64,000 bases of DNA. Origin: Gammaproteobacteria bacterium. GTDB taxonomy: Bacteria > Pseudomonadota > Gammaproteobacteria > GCA-001735895. The translations under genes and the position numbers were made by a program. This document shows, piece by piece, positions 17,439 through 28,066 of the stretch. The DNA lies in contig JALSKD010000053.1 of the NCBI GenBank assembly GCA_026989015.1, positions 1-64,000 on the forward strand, written 5' to 3'. A model generated the notes under the pieces. It did not search any database and was not told where the DNA came from. It was given only the letters and a program-made list of their open reading frames with translations. How positions within the stretch are numbered: the first letter of the stretch is position 1; each line of letters opens with the position of its first letter.

Positions 17439-19406
17439 ATGGAGATCCCGCTGATCCTGGGCGGCACCGCGGTCCTTAATGCGGGGCTGCTGCTGTATCT
17501 GCTCAGCCATCGCCGCTTGCGTCAGCCCTTTCTGCTGCTGGCGGTGACGGTGACGCTGTTCGCGGCCGTGCAGGCGCTCAAGGCCTTTTACGACCACGGC
17601 GCGCTGATGGTCAACCACTATGCCCAGGTGATCTCCCTGTTTGCCTGGCTGTTGTACCTGCAGTCCCTGTTTCTGCAGATTCCCAACCGCCCTTTGCAGC
17701 GCTACCTGCCGCCGGGCCTTGTCAACCTGTTGCTGTTCGCGTTGTTCCTGTTTCAGTTCCGTATCGACCAGATTTCGGGCAATCTGTTCTTCGATACCTC
17801 GACACTGCTGTTCGCCGGTGTCTTCTGTGGCATTGCGATGCTGTATTTCCTCGAAAGCCTGATCCGCCACCTCAAGGTGGAGTACCGTTACGCCTACAAG
17901 CACCTGCTGTACGGGCTGATCGTTCTGGCCCTGGTGCATTTGATGTATTTCTACCAGCGGCTGTCCTATCAGGAGGCGAAGCCTCTGTTGCTCTATCTGG
18001 TGCTGATGGTGCAGTTGCCGCTGCCGCTGTTCGTGGGGATTTCAGCCGCGCGGATCCGCGACCTCGAAGGCCAGCAGTTTGCGCCGGGCAGGGACGGGCA
18101 GGCGCAGTATTTCATGGTCCTCGTTGGCAGCGGCCTGTTGCTGGCCGGGGTGATGCAGATGCTGGATTTCTACTTCAGCGAGGTGCGCAGCGATTTCTAC
18201 CACGCTATGCTCAGCGTGACCCTGCTGTTTGGCGTCGGGATGCTGCTGCTGTCGAACCTGATGCGCAGCGAGATCAATCAATGGCTGAGCGCCTACTTCC
18301 TCGGTGATCCCAATGATTACAAACGGGAATGGGGCCGCGTCAGCAGCATCACCCGCCGCGAGGAAGCGATCGAACAGCGGATGCTGGACTATTTCCTCGA
18401 TTGCCTCGGCTGTCGGGAAGGCGCTCTTTACCGGGCGGACCGTCACCGTCTGCTGCGCGCAGCCGTGCGCGGCGAGGGGTTCGACGAGGAATTCCGCCTG
18501 CGCGAGGACTGGGCACAGGAAACGCGGGCGTTGGGTGAGCATGTCCACCTGTTGCGTGCGGAGCCCGACACTGGCCGCGGCTACCCGGATCTGCTGGTGC
18601 TGCTGTCCATCGATGAGCGCATTCAGGGCATCTGCCGCCTGCGCTGCGATGCCGATCCGCTATTGCTCGAGGGGTCCGTATTGGCCTTGTGCGAGACCGT
18701 CGCCAGCGAGTTTGCGATCCGCCTCGGGGAGCTGCAGCAGAAGCATCGATTGCAGCGCCAGGAGAAGCTGGCGGGCTTCAATCGCACCGTCGCTTTTCTG
18801 GCCCATGATCTGAAAAATATCGTTGCACAACAAAAACTTGCGGTGGAAAATTTTCCCAAGTACCGCGAGGATCCGGAATTCCTGGACGACTTTTGTGAAA
18901 CCATCGAACATTCCACCGACAAGCTGGAAGAACTGTTCGCCCAATTTAGATACAAGTCACTAAATTCCACGGGTGGGACTGTTAGTTTCCGCGAACTCAT
19001 GGATTATCTTATGAAAAAACAGAAGGCACTCGGCCAGCGGCTGCAGCTCGATCTGCCCACGGATACCGAAGAACTGCCTCCGGTACCGGCGGATCTGCAG
19101 GTGGTGGCGGACAATCTGCTGAAGAATGCCGTCGAGGCATCTCCGGCCAGCGCCCCGGTGCGTGTGCGGCTTGAGTGTGCCGACGCTCTGCTGCGTCTCG
19201 AAGTCTGCGATGAAGGCGAGGGCATGACGCCCGAGTTCATTCGCGACCAGCTGTTCGAGCCCTTTGTGTCCACCAAATCCGACTCCGGGTTGGGTATCGG
19301 GATGTACCATGTGCGCAACATCGTGGATGCGCTGCACGGTCATATCCATGTCGATTCCCGTCCGGGGCAGGGCAGCTGTATCTCCGTGGAAGTACCTTGC
19401 CGATGA
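17439..19406 (+). CDS. prsK: PEP-CTERM-system-type membrane histidine kinase PrsK
   Basis: Multi-TM N-terminus, GAF-like middle, H-box FLAHDLKNIVAQQKLAVENF, ATPase motif GLGIGMYHVRNIV. Confidence 0.88.
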   Translation: MEIPLILGGTAVLNAGLLLYLLSHRRLRQPFLLLAVTVTLFAAVQALKAFYDHGALMVNHYAQVISLFAWLLYLQSLFLQIPNRPLQRYLPPGLVNLLLFALFLFQFRIDQISGNLFFDTSTLLFAGVFCGIAMLYFLESLIRHLKVEYRYAYKHLLYGLIVLALVHLMYFYQRLSYQEAKPLLLYLVLMVQLPLPLFVGISAARIRDLEGQQFAPGRDGQAQYFMVLVGSGLLLAGVMQMLDFYFSEVRSDFYHAMLSVTLLFGVGMLLLSNLMRSEINQWLSAYFLGDPNDYKREWGRVSSITRREEAIEQRMLDYFLDCLGCREGALYRADRHRLLRAAVRGEGFDEEFRLREDWAQETRALGEHVHLLRAEPDTGRGYPDLLVLLSIDERIQGICRLRCDADPLLLEGSVLALCETVASEFAIRLGELQQKHRLQRQEKLAGFNRTVAFLAHDLKNIVAQQKLAVENFPKYREDPEFLDDFCETIEHSTDKLEELFAQFRYKSLNSTGGTVSFRELMDYLMKKQKALGQRLQLDLPTDTEELPPVPADLQVVADNLLKNAVEASPASAPVRVRLECADALLRLEVCDEGEGMTPEFIRDQLFEPFVSTKSDSGLGIGMYHVRNIVDALHGHIHVDSRPGQGSCISVEVPCR

Positions 19407-20788
19407 GTGAATTGACGCGTGTCTTGATCGTCGAGGACGATCCGGGGCTGCAGAAGCAGCTCAAGTGGGCGTTGAAAGGCGACTTTGATCTGCTGTTCGC
19501 ATCCAGCCGCGAGGAAGCGCTCGACTGTTTCGAGCGCAACCACCCGGCGGTGGTGGTGCATGACCTGGGATTGCCGCCGGACGAGCGCGGTGTGAGCGAG
19601 GGTTTTGCCTCGATCCAGGCCATGCTGCAGCAAGCGCCGCAAACCCGCATCATCATCATGACCGGCAAGGGCGACCGCGATGACGCGATCGAACTGATCG
19701 GCCTCGGCGCTCATGATTTCCTTACCAAGCCGGTGGACATCGACCAGCTGAAGCTGATCGTCGAACGGGCCGGTTTCGTCAGCGCCCTGCAGCGCGCCGG
19801 TGCCGAGCGGCTCGGTGACGCGGAAGAAGAACCGGGGCTGTTTCTTCTGCCGGGCATCATCGGCCGCAGCGAGGCCATGCAGCAGGTAGCGACGATGGTG
19901 CGCAAGGTGGCGCCGACCCGTGCCAGTACGTTCATTCAGGGGCCGAGCGGAAGTGGCAAGGAACTGGTGGCGCGGGCGATCCATGCGCTGAGCGATCGTG
20001 CCGAAGGACCCTTCATCGCCATCAACTGCGCGGCCATTCCCGAATCACTGCTTGAGAGCGAGCTGTTCGGCCACGAGAAGGGGGCCTTCACCGGTGCCGA
20101 CAAGCAGGCCATCGGCCGTATCGAGCAGGCTGATGGCGGCACGCTGTTTCTCGACGAGATCGGTGACATGGCCTATGAGTTGCAAGCCAAGATCCTGCGT
20201 TTTCTGCAGGAGCGCATCATCCATCGCGTCGGCGGCAAGAAGGATATTCCGGTGGATGTGCGTGTCGTTTCGGCCACCCACCAGGATCTCGAACAACTGA
20301 TTGCCGAGGGGCGCTTTCGCGAGGACCTGTTCTACCGCATCAATGAATTCGAGCTGCGGCTGCCGCCGCTGTCGGAGCGTGAAAACGATGTCGAACTGAT
20401 TGCCCGTCACCTGCTGCGGCAGTTTGCCGAATCCCACCAGAAGCCGCCGATGCGTTTCACCGAGGACGCGCTGCTGGCGATACGGCGCAACGAATGGCAG
20501 GGGAACATCCGCCAGCTTTCGAATGTCATCAACAAGGCAGTGATCCTCAGTTCCAGCGACTGGGTCAGTGCCGAAGACCTCGGACTCGTCACCCAGAATG
20601 AGGCCTTCGACGACATCACCCTGAACAACATTCCGACCCTGAAACAGGCCAAGGAGGAGACCGAATTGCGCCTCATCATGAAAGCCATGCGCGCCAACGA
20701 TAACAATGTAAAGGAGGTCGCCTCGCAACTGGGCGTCTCCCGCCAGCGGATCTATGAGCTGCTGCGCAAGCACGACATCACACTCTGA
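19403..20788 (+). CDS. prsR: PEP-CTERM-system sigma54-type response regulator PrsR
   Basis: Receiver domain VLIVEDDPGLQKQLKWAL; AAA+ with GAFTGA (GHEKGAFTGADKQ); Fis-type HTH at the C-terminus. Confidence 0.9.
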   Translation: MSELTRVLIVEDDPGLQKQLKWALKGDFDLLFASSREEALDCFERNHPAVVVHDLGLPPDERGVSEGFASIQAMLQQAPQTRIIIMTGKGDRDDAIELIGLGAHDFLTKPVDIDQLKLIVERAGFVSALQRAGAERLGDAEEEPGLFLLPGIIGRSEAMQQVATMVRKVAPTRASTFIQGPSGSGKELVARAIHALSDRAEGPFIAINCAAIPESLLESELFGHEKGAFTGADKQAIGRIEQADGGTLFLDEIGDMAYELQAKILRFLQERIIHRVGGKKDIPVDVRVVSATHQDLEQLIAEGRFREDLFYRINEFELRLPPLSERENDVELIARHLLRQFAESHQKPPMRFTEDALLAIRRNEWQGNIRQLSNVINKAVILSSSDWVSAEDLGLVTQNEAFDDITLNNIPTLKQAKEETELRLIMKAMRANDNNVKEVASQLGVSRQRIYELLRKHDITL

Positions 20789-20804
20789 AAAGGAACTCGA
20801 CACA

Positions 20805-23408
20805 ATGATGCGACACCGCTCTTCCCTTATTCCTTCACTCTTGATTCGGTCCGGTCTGCTGCTGGCCTCCCTGTTGCTGGCGGCCTGCTCCAAACCGGAA
20901 TCGGGCAAGGTCGACAACCTGCAACTGGCTCGTTTTTACGCCGACAACGGCACCTATTCGCTGGCGCTCTCTACCCTCGGTCAGGAGCAGCAGAACAACC
21001 CGCAGGATCCACGCGTCTATCGCGAGCTGGCCGAAATCTATCATGAGCTGGGTTACGCGGCCGACGCCCTGAACGAGGTGGACAAGGCCCTGGAGAAGGG
21101 TTGCAGCCTGGCCGATTGCGGTGAGCTCAAGTTGCGCATCCTCATCGCTTCGGGCAAGGCGGATGAAGCCTCGCGCCTGCTGACCCGGCTGGACGACAGC
21201 CTGGCCGCCGACCGCAAGGCCTTTTACCGCGCGCAGATTGACTACCGTCGCAGCGGCGACCGCAAGCAGGCGTTGGCGCGGTTCAAGGGCATGGATCTTC
21301 CGCAAGCGCAAAGCGAATACCTGCGTTTGCTGTTCGCCGAGCGTCGCTACCCGGAGATCGTGAAGATCTACCAGCAGCGCAAGGGCAAGCCGGTATCGGT
21401 GGACGACTGGCTGCTGTTCGCCAAGACGCTGTATCTGCTGAAGCGGCACGAAGAGGCCGACCGGGCCTTGATCGAGCTGCGTCTCGCCGACAAGTCGGAT
21501 GTGATCACACCGCGCAAGATCCAGGCCGTCGAACTGCAGGTGAAGAACAACATCGCGCAGAACAAGTTCGCCGAGGCCCAGGCCATCTATGATGCCTTCC
21601 TCGAGAACTACAAGGGCAGCGGCTATGTGGCGATGCAGGAAGCGGTCAAGGACCTCAAGTCCAGCAATTTCGATGCCGCCATCAAGAATATTCAGGGGCT
21701 GGTCGATGCCAGCCCGGACAACCAGCAGACGGCCATGATCCTGGGGCTGGCCCAGTTCGGCAAGGGCGACTACCGTGCCGTGGTCGATACCCTGCGTCTG
21801 TTCAAGGACAAACTGGACCCCAGGGGGCAGAGCCTGCTGGCCAAGGCCTGGCTGAATCTGGGTCAGAGCGATCCCGTGTTGCAGATGATTCCGCCCGATA
21901 CCGCGGATGCCTCGCTGCGCATGGACCGCGCCAGCGCGTGGCTTTTGAAGGGACAGGCCGACAAGGCAAGAAAACTGATCGAAGGCATCGATACGGCCGC
22001 CCTCACGCCCAATCAGTTGCTGCAGATGAGCCAGCTGTGGCGGCAGATGGGCGATGCGGATCGAGTCATCACACTGCTCTCCGGCCGCGAGCTGAAGGAC
22101 CCGCGCCTGGAGCGCATGTACATCTCCGCTCTGCTTCAGCGTCAGCGGGTGATGGATGCCGAGTCCTATGCCCGCTCGCTGAGCGACCCGCGCCAGTCGC
22201 TGGAACTGCAGATCCTCATCGCGCTGCAGCAGAAAGACACTGACCGTGCCCTGAAACTGCAGCAGCAGCTCACCAATGACCGTCAATCGAAGGACGATTA
22301 TGCCCGGCTGGCCAGCCTCCATCTGGCGGCCGGACACATTCCGGAGGGTCTGCAGGCCATCCGCACCGGTTTTGCTAGGCCGGGTGACAACACGGCCTTC
22401 CTCAAGCTGATGCGCGCACTGTTGCAAAAGGGTGACCAGCCCGAGTTGCGCGCCTGGATGGCGGGCCTGGACAAGACTGTCGCGGGCTATGATGAAGTGC
22501 AACTGTTGCTGGCCGAGGCCGAGCTGAAGGACGATCCTCAGCAGGCACGGCTTCGCCTGCAGCCGCTCATGGAAAAGAACGACCCGCGTGCCGCGGTGTT
22601 GATGGCCAAGGCCGATCCGGAAAAGGGCGCGGCCGTGTTGGAAGAAGCGCTGGATCGCAAGTACAGCCCACTCATCGCCCGGTTGCTCTACCAGTATTAC
22701 CTCAAGAAAGGCGACCGCGCAGGGTTGAAACTGCTGCTCGAACGCATCGAACAGAAACAGGCCGAAAGCCCGCAGAAAGATGCGCTGCTGTCCCGGGCCT
22801 GGTTGCGTCTTGGCGACCGGGTGCGCGCCACCGCTTTCGCCGATGCTCTCGAAAAGAAAGGCCTGAAGCCTCAGGCGCTGGAACTCAAGGGCGACATACT
22901 GTTGGCCGGCAAGCAACCGGCCGAGGCGGCCAAGCGCTATGCCGAAGCCTTCCGTCTGCAGCCGGGCGATACGCTGGCCGCAAAGCTGTACCAGACCCGG
23001 GTTCAGGCCGGTGAGCCGTTGCAGCGCGTGGTGGCGGAAGCCGATCGTCTGCTGCGCGAGCACCCGAAATTCACGGCGCTCAAGGGGTTTGTTGCCGCGT
23101 CGTATCTGCAGTCCAAACCCGAGCAGGCGCGCGTACTGTACGAGCAAATCCTCAAGGAGCAGCCGCGCAATGTGACCGCGTTGAACAATCTGGCCTGGTT
23201 GTACCTGAAACAGCAGCCCAAACGTGCCCTAGAACTGTCCTCGAGCGCTTTCCGACTGGCACCCTACAACCTGAATGTGGCCGACACCTACATCCGCGCG
23301 CTGGACCGCAGCGGGCAGGCCAAGCAGGCTCGACAATTGCTCGACAAGCTGCGTGAGAAGAACCCGGACAGCCGAATTCTCAAGCAACTGGCCAGCCAGC
23401 TATCATGA
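20805..23408 (+). CDS. prsT: PEP-CTERM-system TPR-repeat lipoprotein PrsT
   Basis: Lipobox LLLAAC; long TPR array. Confidence 0.88.
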   Translation: MMRHRSSLIPSLLIRSGLLLASLLLAACSKPESGKVDNLQLARFYADNGTYSLALSTLGQEQQNNPQDPRVYRELAEIYHELGYAADALNEVDKALEKGCSLADCGELKLRILIASGKADEASRLLTRLDDSLAADRKAFYRAQIDYRRSGDRKQALARFKGMDLPQAQSEYLRLLFAERRYPEIVKIYQQRKGKPVSVDDWLLFAKTLYLLKRHEEADRALIELRLADKSDVITPRKIQAVELQVKNNIAQNKFAEAQAIYDAFLENYKGSGYVAMQEAVKDLKSSNFDAAIKNIQGLVDASPDNQQTAMILGLAQFGKGDYRAVVDTLRLFKDKLDPRGQSLLAKAWLNLGQSDPVLQMIPPDTADASLRMDRASAWLLKGQADKARKLIEGIDTAALTPNQLLQMSQLWRQMGDADRVITLLSGRELKDPRLERMYISALLQRQRVMDAESYARSLSDPRQSLELQILIALQQKDTDRALKLQQQLTNDRQSKDDYARLASLHLAAGHIPEGLQAIRTGFARPGDNTAFLKLMRALLQKGDQPELRAWMAGLDKTVAGYDEVQLLLAEAELKDDPQQARLRLQPLMEKNDPRAAVLMAKADPEKGAAVLEEALDRKYSPLIARLLYQYYLKKGDRAGLKLLLERIEQKQAESPQKDALLSRAWLRLGDRVRATAFADALEKKGLKPQALELKGDILLAGKQPAEAAKRYAEAFRLQPGDTLAAKLYQTRVQAGEPLQRVVAEADRLLREHPKFTALKGFVAASYLQSKPEQARVLYEQILKEQPRNVTALNNLAWLYLKQQPKRALELSSSAFRLAPYNLNVADTYIRALDRSGQAKQARQLLDKLREKNPDSRILKQLASQLS

Positions 23409-24355
23409 ACGGGCTGGCCGGCACAGACATCAGGGCCGGGGAGGGGGGTGTACGTGCCGAATTGACGGGGCGTCTGCTGGTGGCCTTGCTGGCGCTTGCC
23501 GCCCTGTGGGTGTTTCGCGGTGATGTCAGTGAAATGCTGGCCCGCTGGTTCGATGACGGGAGTTACTTCCACAAGGGCCCCATACTGTGGCTGCTGGGGT
23601 TCTTCTATCTGTTGCGCGATGTGTCTCCCGAGCGGCTGTTCATCCGCCGGGCCGATGCCAGTGATCTGCTGCTGGCACTGGTGACTCTGCTTCTGATGGT
23701 GCTGGTCGAGGACCGGGTGCCGATGCTGATGCCGATCGCCGTCATCGCCCTGATCCGCCACTACAGCATAAAATCGGATACACATCCCAATTTCTTTGTA
23801 CTGTTCTGCCTGCTGGCTTTCTCCTTGCCCTATTTTCCGTTGTTGGTGCCCTACCTGCAGTCCATGGCCGTGTTCGTCGTCGAGGGCATTCTTGGCCTGT
23901 TCGGAATCCCTGTGCTGGTACAGGAGAACTATATTGCCATCCCCCGGGGCCAGTTTTTTGTCGCCGGATCCTGCAGCGGCTTCCGCTATCTGGCCAACAA
24001 CCTGATCCTGTTCTTTCTATATGCGCTGTTCAGCCGCTTCAATACGCGCCAGTTCCTGATGGCGCTGGGTATCACTATCCTGCTGGCCTTGCTTGTCAAT
24101 TGGGTGCGCATCTTCATCATCATTTTCGTCGCCCACAACTGGGGGCTGGATGTACCGTTTTTCGTCAAGGACCATGGCAACCTCGGCTGGGTGATCTACA
24201 TTTTCATGCTGATCCCCTTCTTCTACGGCTTCCTGCGCATCGATAGAATGAGACTTGGAACGCCAAAAGCACTACAATTCCTGCGCCGGGAATGGCTGCC
24301 CTTTGCTCCGCAATGGCTGTTGCTCCCGGTATTCGCCTGGTCCCTGTTCCGATGA
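23405..24355 (+). CDS. Exosortase family protein
   Basis: Multi-TM protein with exosortase catalytic triad: Cys in VAGSCSGFRYL, Arg in VNWVRIFIIIF, His in VKDHGNLGWVIY. Confidence 0.9.
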   Translation: MNGLAGTDIRAGEGGVRAELTGRLLVALLALAALWVFRGDVSEMLARWFDDGSYFHKGPILWLLGFFYLLRDVSPERLFIRRADASDLLLALVTLLLMVLVEDRVPMLMPIAVIALIRHYSIKSDTHPNFFVLFCLLAFSLPYFPLLVPYLQSMAVFVVEGILGLFGIPVLVQENYIAIPRGQFFVAGSCSGFRYLANNLILFFLYALFSRFNTRQFLMALGITILLALLVNWVRIFIIIFVAHNWGLDVPFFVKDHGNLGWVIYIFMLIPFFYGFLRIDRMRLGTPKALQFLRREWLPFAPQWLLLPVFAWSLFR

Positions 24356-24364
24356 CAACCCGAG

Positions 24365-25837
24365 ATGACGGCATCCCCCACGCCCTTGCCCTATTCCTTC
24401 GCCCGCAAACTCGGCGTGCTGGTCGACGCCAGCAGCGAGGACCAGCCGCGGGTATTGCTGAGGCCTGATGCCACGCCTCAGGCGCTGGCAGAGGTACAAC
24501 GCATCGGCATCCGGCCAGCGGCCCTGCAGCGGGTCAGCGAGGCGGAATTCAATCAGCAGCTGAGCCGCCTCTACGAGGGCGGCGGCAACGCACAGCTGCT
24601 GAATGCCGAAACCCTGGGCGGTGAACTGGATCTGGATGATGTCGCCCGCGAGCTCTCCGAGCCTGAAGATCTGCTCGAAAGCGACGACGATGCGCCCATC
24701 ATCCGCCTGATCAACGCGCTGATTACCGAGGCGATCAAGGAAAACGCCTCGGACATCCATATCGAGCCCTTCGAAACCCGTCTGTCGATCCGCTTTCGCG
24801 TCGATGGCGTTTTGCGTGAGGTGCTGGAACCGCCGCGCCAGGTGGCCTCGCTGCTGGTGTCACGGATCAAGGTCATGGCCAGGCTGGACATTGCCGAGAA
24901 ACGCCTGCCGCAGGACGGGCGCATCGCGCTGCGCATCGCCGGCCGCCCGGTGGACATTCGCGTGTCGACGCTGCCTTCGGGGCACGGCGAGCGGGTGGTC
25001 ATGCGTCTGCTCGACAAGCAGGCCGGCCGGCTGGACCTGGCCCAGCTGGGCATGGCGGCGGAGGACGAACAGCGCCTGCGGCGGTTGATCGCCAAGCCGC
25101 ACGGTATCATTCTTGTCACCGGACCCACCGGTTCGGGCAAGACCACCACCCTCTATGCGGTGCTCAGTGCCCTCAATACCAGCGAGCGCAACATCCTGAC
25201 CGTTGAAGATCCGATCGAGTACGACCTCGACGGCATCGGCCAGACGCCGGTCAACACCAAGGTGGACATGACTTTCGCCAAGGGGCTCAGGGCAATCCTG
25301 CGACAGGATCCGGATGTGGTGATGGTCGGCGAGATCCGCGACAGCGAGACCGCGCAGATCGCGGTCCAGGCCAGCCTCACCGGCCATCTGGTGCTGTCTA
25401 CCCTGCACACCAATTCCGCGGTCGGCGCCATCACCCGGCTGCAGGACATGGGCATCGAACCGTTCCTGCTGTCATCCAGCCTGCTGGGCATCGTTGCCCA
25501 GCGGCTGGTGCGCAACCTCTGCCCCGACTGCAAGAAACCGCTCGAGCTGTCACCGCAGGAACGCGAGAAGTACCGCATCGGAGAAGGGCAGACGGTGTAC
25601 CAGCCGGTCGGCTGCCCGGCCTGTCTGCAGCTCGGTTACCGTGGCCGCTCCGGCATCTACGAACTGATCGAGATCGACGACACACTGAGCCGGATGATCC
25701 ACGATCAGGCCAGCCAGCAGGATCTGGAGCAGCAGGCCCGCCGCCGTCATCCGTCCATCGTCGAGGACGGGCTGCGCAAGGTGCGTCAGGGCATCACCTC
25801 GCTGGACGAGGTGTTCCGCGTCACCCGTGAGGTCTGA
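24365..25837 (+). CDS. gspE: Type II secretion ATPase GspE
   Basis: Walker [16 protein letters not shown], Asp box, [25 protein letters not shown]. Confidence 0.96.
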   Translation: MTASPTPLPYSFARKLGVLVDASSEDQPRVLLRPDATPQALAEVQRIGIRPAALQRVSEAEFNQQLSRLYEGGGNAQLLNAETLGGELDLDDVARELSEPEDLLESDDDAPIIRLINALITEAIKENASDIHIEPFETRLSIRFRVDGVLREVLEPPRQVASLLVSRIKVMARLDIAEKRLPQDGRIALRIAGRPVDIRVSTLPSGHGERVVMRLLDKQAGRLDLAQLGMAAEDEQRLRRLIAKPHGIILVTGPTGSGKTTTLYAVLSALNTSERNILTVEDPIEYDLDGIGQTPVNTKVDMTFAKGLRAILRQDPDVVMVGEIRDSETAQIAVQASLTGHLVLSTLHTNSAVGAITRLQDMGIEPFLLSSSLLGIVAQRLVRNLCPDCKKPLELSPQEREKYRIGEGQTVYQPVGCPACLQLGYRGRSGIYELIEIDDTLSRMIHDQASQQDLEQQARRRHPSIVEDGLRKVRQGITSLDEVFRVTREV

Positions 25838-27052
25838 GTGGCCGCCTTCGAATACCTCGCCTTCGACGACCGGGGCAAGCGCCAGAAGGGGCTGATCGAG
25901 GCCGATACCGCCCGCCATGCCCGCCAGCAGTTGCGCGGCATGGGGCTGACGCCGGTGGAGATGGAGGAACTGCGCGGCGAGCAGGTTCAGGCCAATGGCC
26001 TGCAGACCCACCGGGACCGCATTCCGGTGGCCGCGCTGGCCCTGGTGACCCGACAACTGGCGACACTGATCAGCGCCGGCCAGCCGGTGGAATCGGCCTT
26101 GCTCGCGGTATCCCGGCAGACCCAGAAACCGGCGGCGAGGAAAATACTGTTGGCGGTGCGCGCCCGGGTGCTCGAGGGGCACGACCTGTCCTCGGCGCTG
26201 CGCGAATACCCGCGCGTGTTCGACGCCATGTACTGCGCATCGATCCATGCCGGGGAACAGTCGGGCCTGCTCGATGTGGTGCTGGAGCGGCTGGCCGACT
26301 ACATGGAATCACGCCAGCACCTGCAGCAGAAAACCGCGCTGGCACTGATCTATCCGCTGTTGTTGACGGTGGTGTCGATCCTGCTGGTCACCGGCCTGCT
26401 GACGTTCGTGGTGCCACAAATCGTTCAGGTATTTGAAGGCTTCGACCAGGAACTGCCGCTGCTCACCCAGTGGCTGATCGCGGTGTCGGATTTCTTCAAG
26501 GCCAACGGCCTCTATCTGTTGATCGGCCTGGTGCTGCTGATCATCTTCTACCGTCGTGCGATGCGCCATGAGCGCCTGCGGCGCTGGCGCGACCGGCTGC
26601 TGCTGCGCTTGCCGATGATCCGTTATCTGGTGCGGCTTTCGGCCACCTCCCGCTTCACCCGCACCATGAGCCTGCTGGTCTCCTCCGGAGTGCCGGCACT
26701 GGATGCGATGCAGATCGCCACCGAAGTCATCAGCAACGGACCGATACGCGATACCGTGCTGCGCGCAGCGGAACGGGTACGCGAGGGCGGCAGCATCTCC
26801 GATGCGCTGACCGATACCGGCTATTTCAGCCCGCTGGTGTTGCAACTGGTGGCCAATGGAGAAGCCAGTGGCAAGCTGGGCGAAATGCTGGAACGCGCCG
26901 CCCGTGCCGAGGAAAGCGAGTTCGAGAACCTCACCGCGCTGTTCCTCGGCATCTTCGAACCGGCGATGATCCTGGTCATGGGTCTGGTGGTGCTGGTGAT
27001 CGTGCTGGCCATCCTGCTGCCCATCTTCGACATGAACGACCTGATCCAGTGA
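25838..27052 (+). CDS. gspF: Type II secretion inner-membrane protein GspF
   Basis: Two T2SSF domains, FEYLAFDDRGKRQKGLIEADTARHARQQLR; ends VLAILLPIFDMNDLIQ. GTG start. Confidence 0.95.
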   Translation: MAAFEYLAFDDRGKRQKGLIEADTARHARQQLRGMGLTPVEMEELRGEQVQANGLQTHRDRIPVAALALVTRQLATLISAGQPVESALLAVSRQTQKPAARKILLAVRARVLEGHDLSSALREYPRVFDAMYCASIHAGEQSGLLDVVLERLADYMESRQHLQQKTALALIYPLLLTVVSILLVTGLLTFVVPQIVQVFEGFDQELPLLTQWLIAVSDFFKANGLYLLIGLVLLIIFYRRAMRHERLRRWRDRLLLRLPMIRYLVRLSATSRFTRTMSLLVSSGVPALDAMQIATEVISNGPIRDTVLRAAERVREGGSISDALTDTGYFSPLVLQLVANGEASGKLGEMLERAARAEESEFENLTALFLGIFEPAMILVMGLVVLVIVLAILLPIFDMNDLIQ

Positions 27053-27636
27053 ACCTGCCGGATCTGCGCCCGTACCGGCCGATTCTGCTGATTGCCCTGC
27101 TGCTGATCGTGCTGCAGGGGCTGGGGCCGGCCCTGCTGCGTTATGACCCGCGCGCCATTGCTTCCGGGGAACTCTGGCGACTGATCACTGGTCATCTGGT
27201 GCACGCCAACCTGCGCCATCTGTTGCTCAACCTGGCCGGCCTGTGGCTGTGTCAGGCGCTGACCGGGGTGCGCTGGAGGCTGTGGCAGTGGTGCTGGCGC
27301 ATCCTGTTACTGGCGCTGGCCATCTCACTGGCTTTCTGGTTCTGGCAACCGAGAATACAGGGTTATGTCGGGTTTTCCGGCGTGTTGTTCGGTCTTTATC
27401 TGCTGGCCGCCGCCGAATCCTTTTCACGGCAGGTCCTGGTGTCGTCGCTGCTGGTGGGGCTGCTGGTGGTGAAAATACTCCTCGAACAGTTCAGCTCTGT
27501 TAAAATCGACAGTGGTGGATGGATCGGCGTGCCGGTACTCGTCGACGCCCACCTCTATGGTTTTCTGGCCGCCGTGCTGTTGTATTTGCTGCAGCAGGTG
27601 GGCCGCCTGCTAGGGACATTCAATGCACATGAATAG
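27049..27636 (+). CDS. Rhombosortase (rhomboid-family intramembrane serine protease)
   Basis: GELWRLITGHLVHANLRHLLLNLAGLWL, catalytic Ser in YVGFSGVLFG, His in DAHLYGFLAAV; compact 6-TM rhombosortase architecture. Confidence 0.87.
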   Translation: MNLPDLRPYRPILLIALLLIVLQGLGPALLRYDPRAIASGELWRLITGHLVHANLRHLLLNLAGLWLCQALTGVRWRLWQWCWRILLLALAISLAFWFWQPRIQGYVGFSGVLFGLYLLAAAESFSRQVLVSSLLVGLLVVKILLEQFSSVKIDSGGWIGVPVLVDAHLYGFLAAVLLYLLQQVGRLLGTFNAHE

Positions 27637-28066
27637 ATACACTCTGCGCGGTCATCGCGGCTTCACGCTGCTCGAGATCATTGTCGTCATCACCATCATC
27701 GCCATACTCGCGGCCTATATCGCCCCCAAGGTGGCAGGCCGGGCGGACGATGCGCGCATCAGCAAGGCGAAAAACGATATCCAGGTGCTGGAATCGGCGC
27801 TGGAACTCTACCGTCTCGACAATTTCAGCTATCCGACTACCGAACAGGGGTTGCGCGCCCTGGTCGAGAAACCGGCCGACGCCAAGAACTGGAAGGCCGG
27901 AGGTTATGTCAAGAAGCTGCGCAAGGATCCCTGGGGCAACGACTACCACTACGCTCGACCGGGCCGTGACGGCGCCGAATACGAGATCTATTCGCTGGGC
28001 GCGGACAATGCCGAGGGAGGCGAGGGCGCCGATGCCGATATCGGAACCTGGAATCTCGACGACTGA
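27623..28066 (+). CDS. gspG: Major pseudopilin GspG
   Basis: GFTLLEIIVVITIIAILAAYIAPKV; YPTTEQGLRALVEKP. Confidence 0.96.
   Translation: MHMNRYTLRGHRGFTLLEIIVVITIIAILAAYIAPKVAGRADDARISKAKNDIQVLESALELYRLDNFSYPTTEQGLRALVEKPADAKNWKAGGYVKKLRKDPWGNDYHYARPGRDGAEYEIYSLGADNAEGGEGADADIGTWNLDD

Noticed and set aside
20835-23147. 770-aa minus-strand ORF antisense to prsT
   Set aside because: Q/L/H-rich shadow of a TPR gene; the + strand has lipobox and TPR periodicity.
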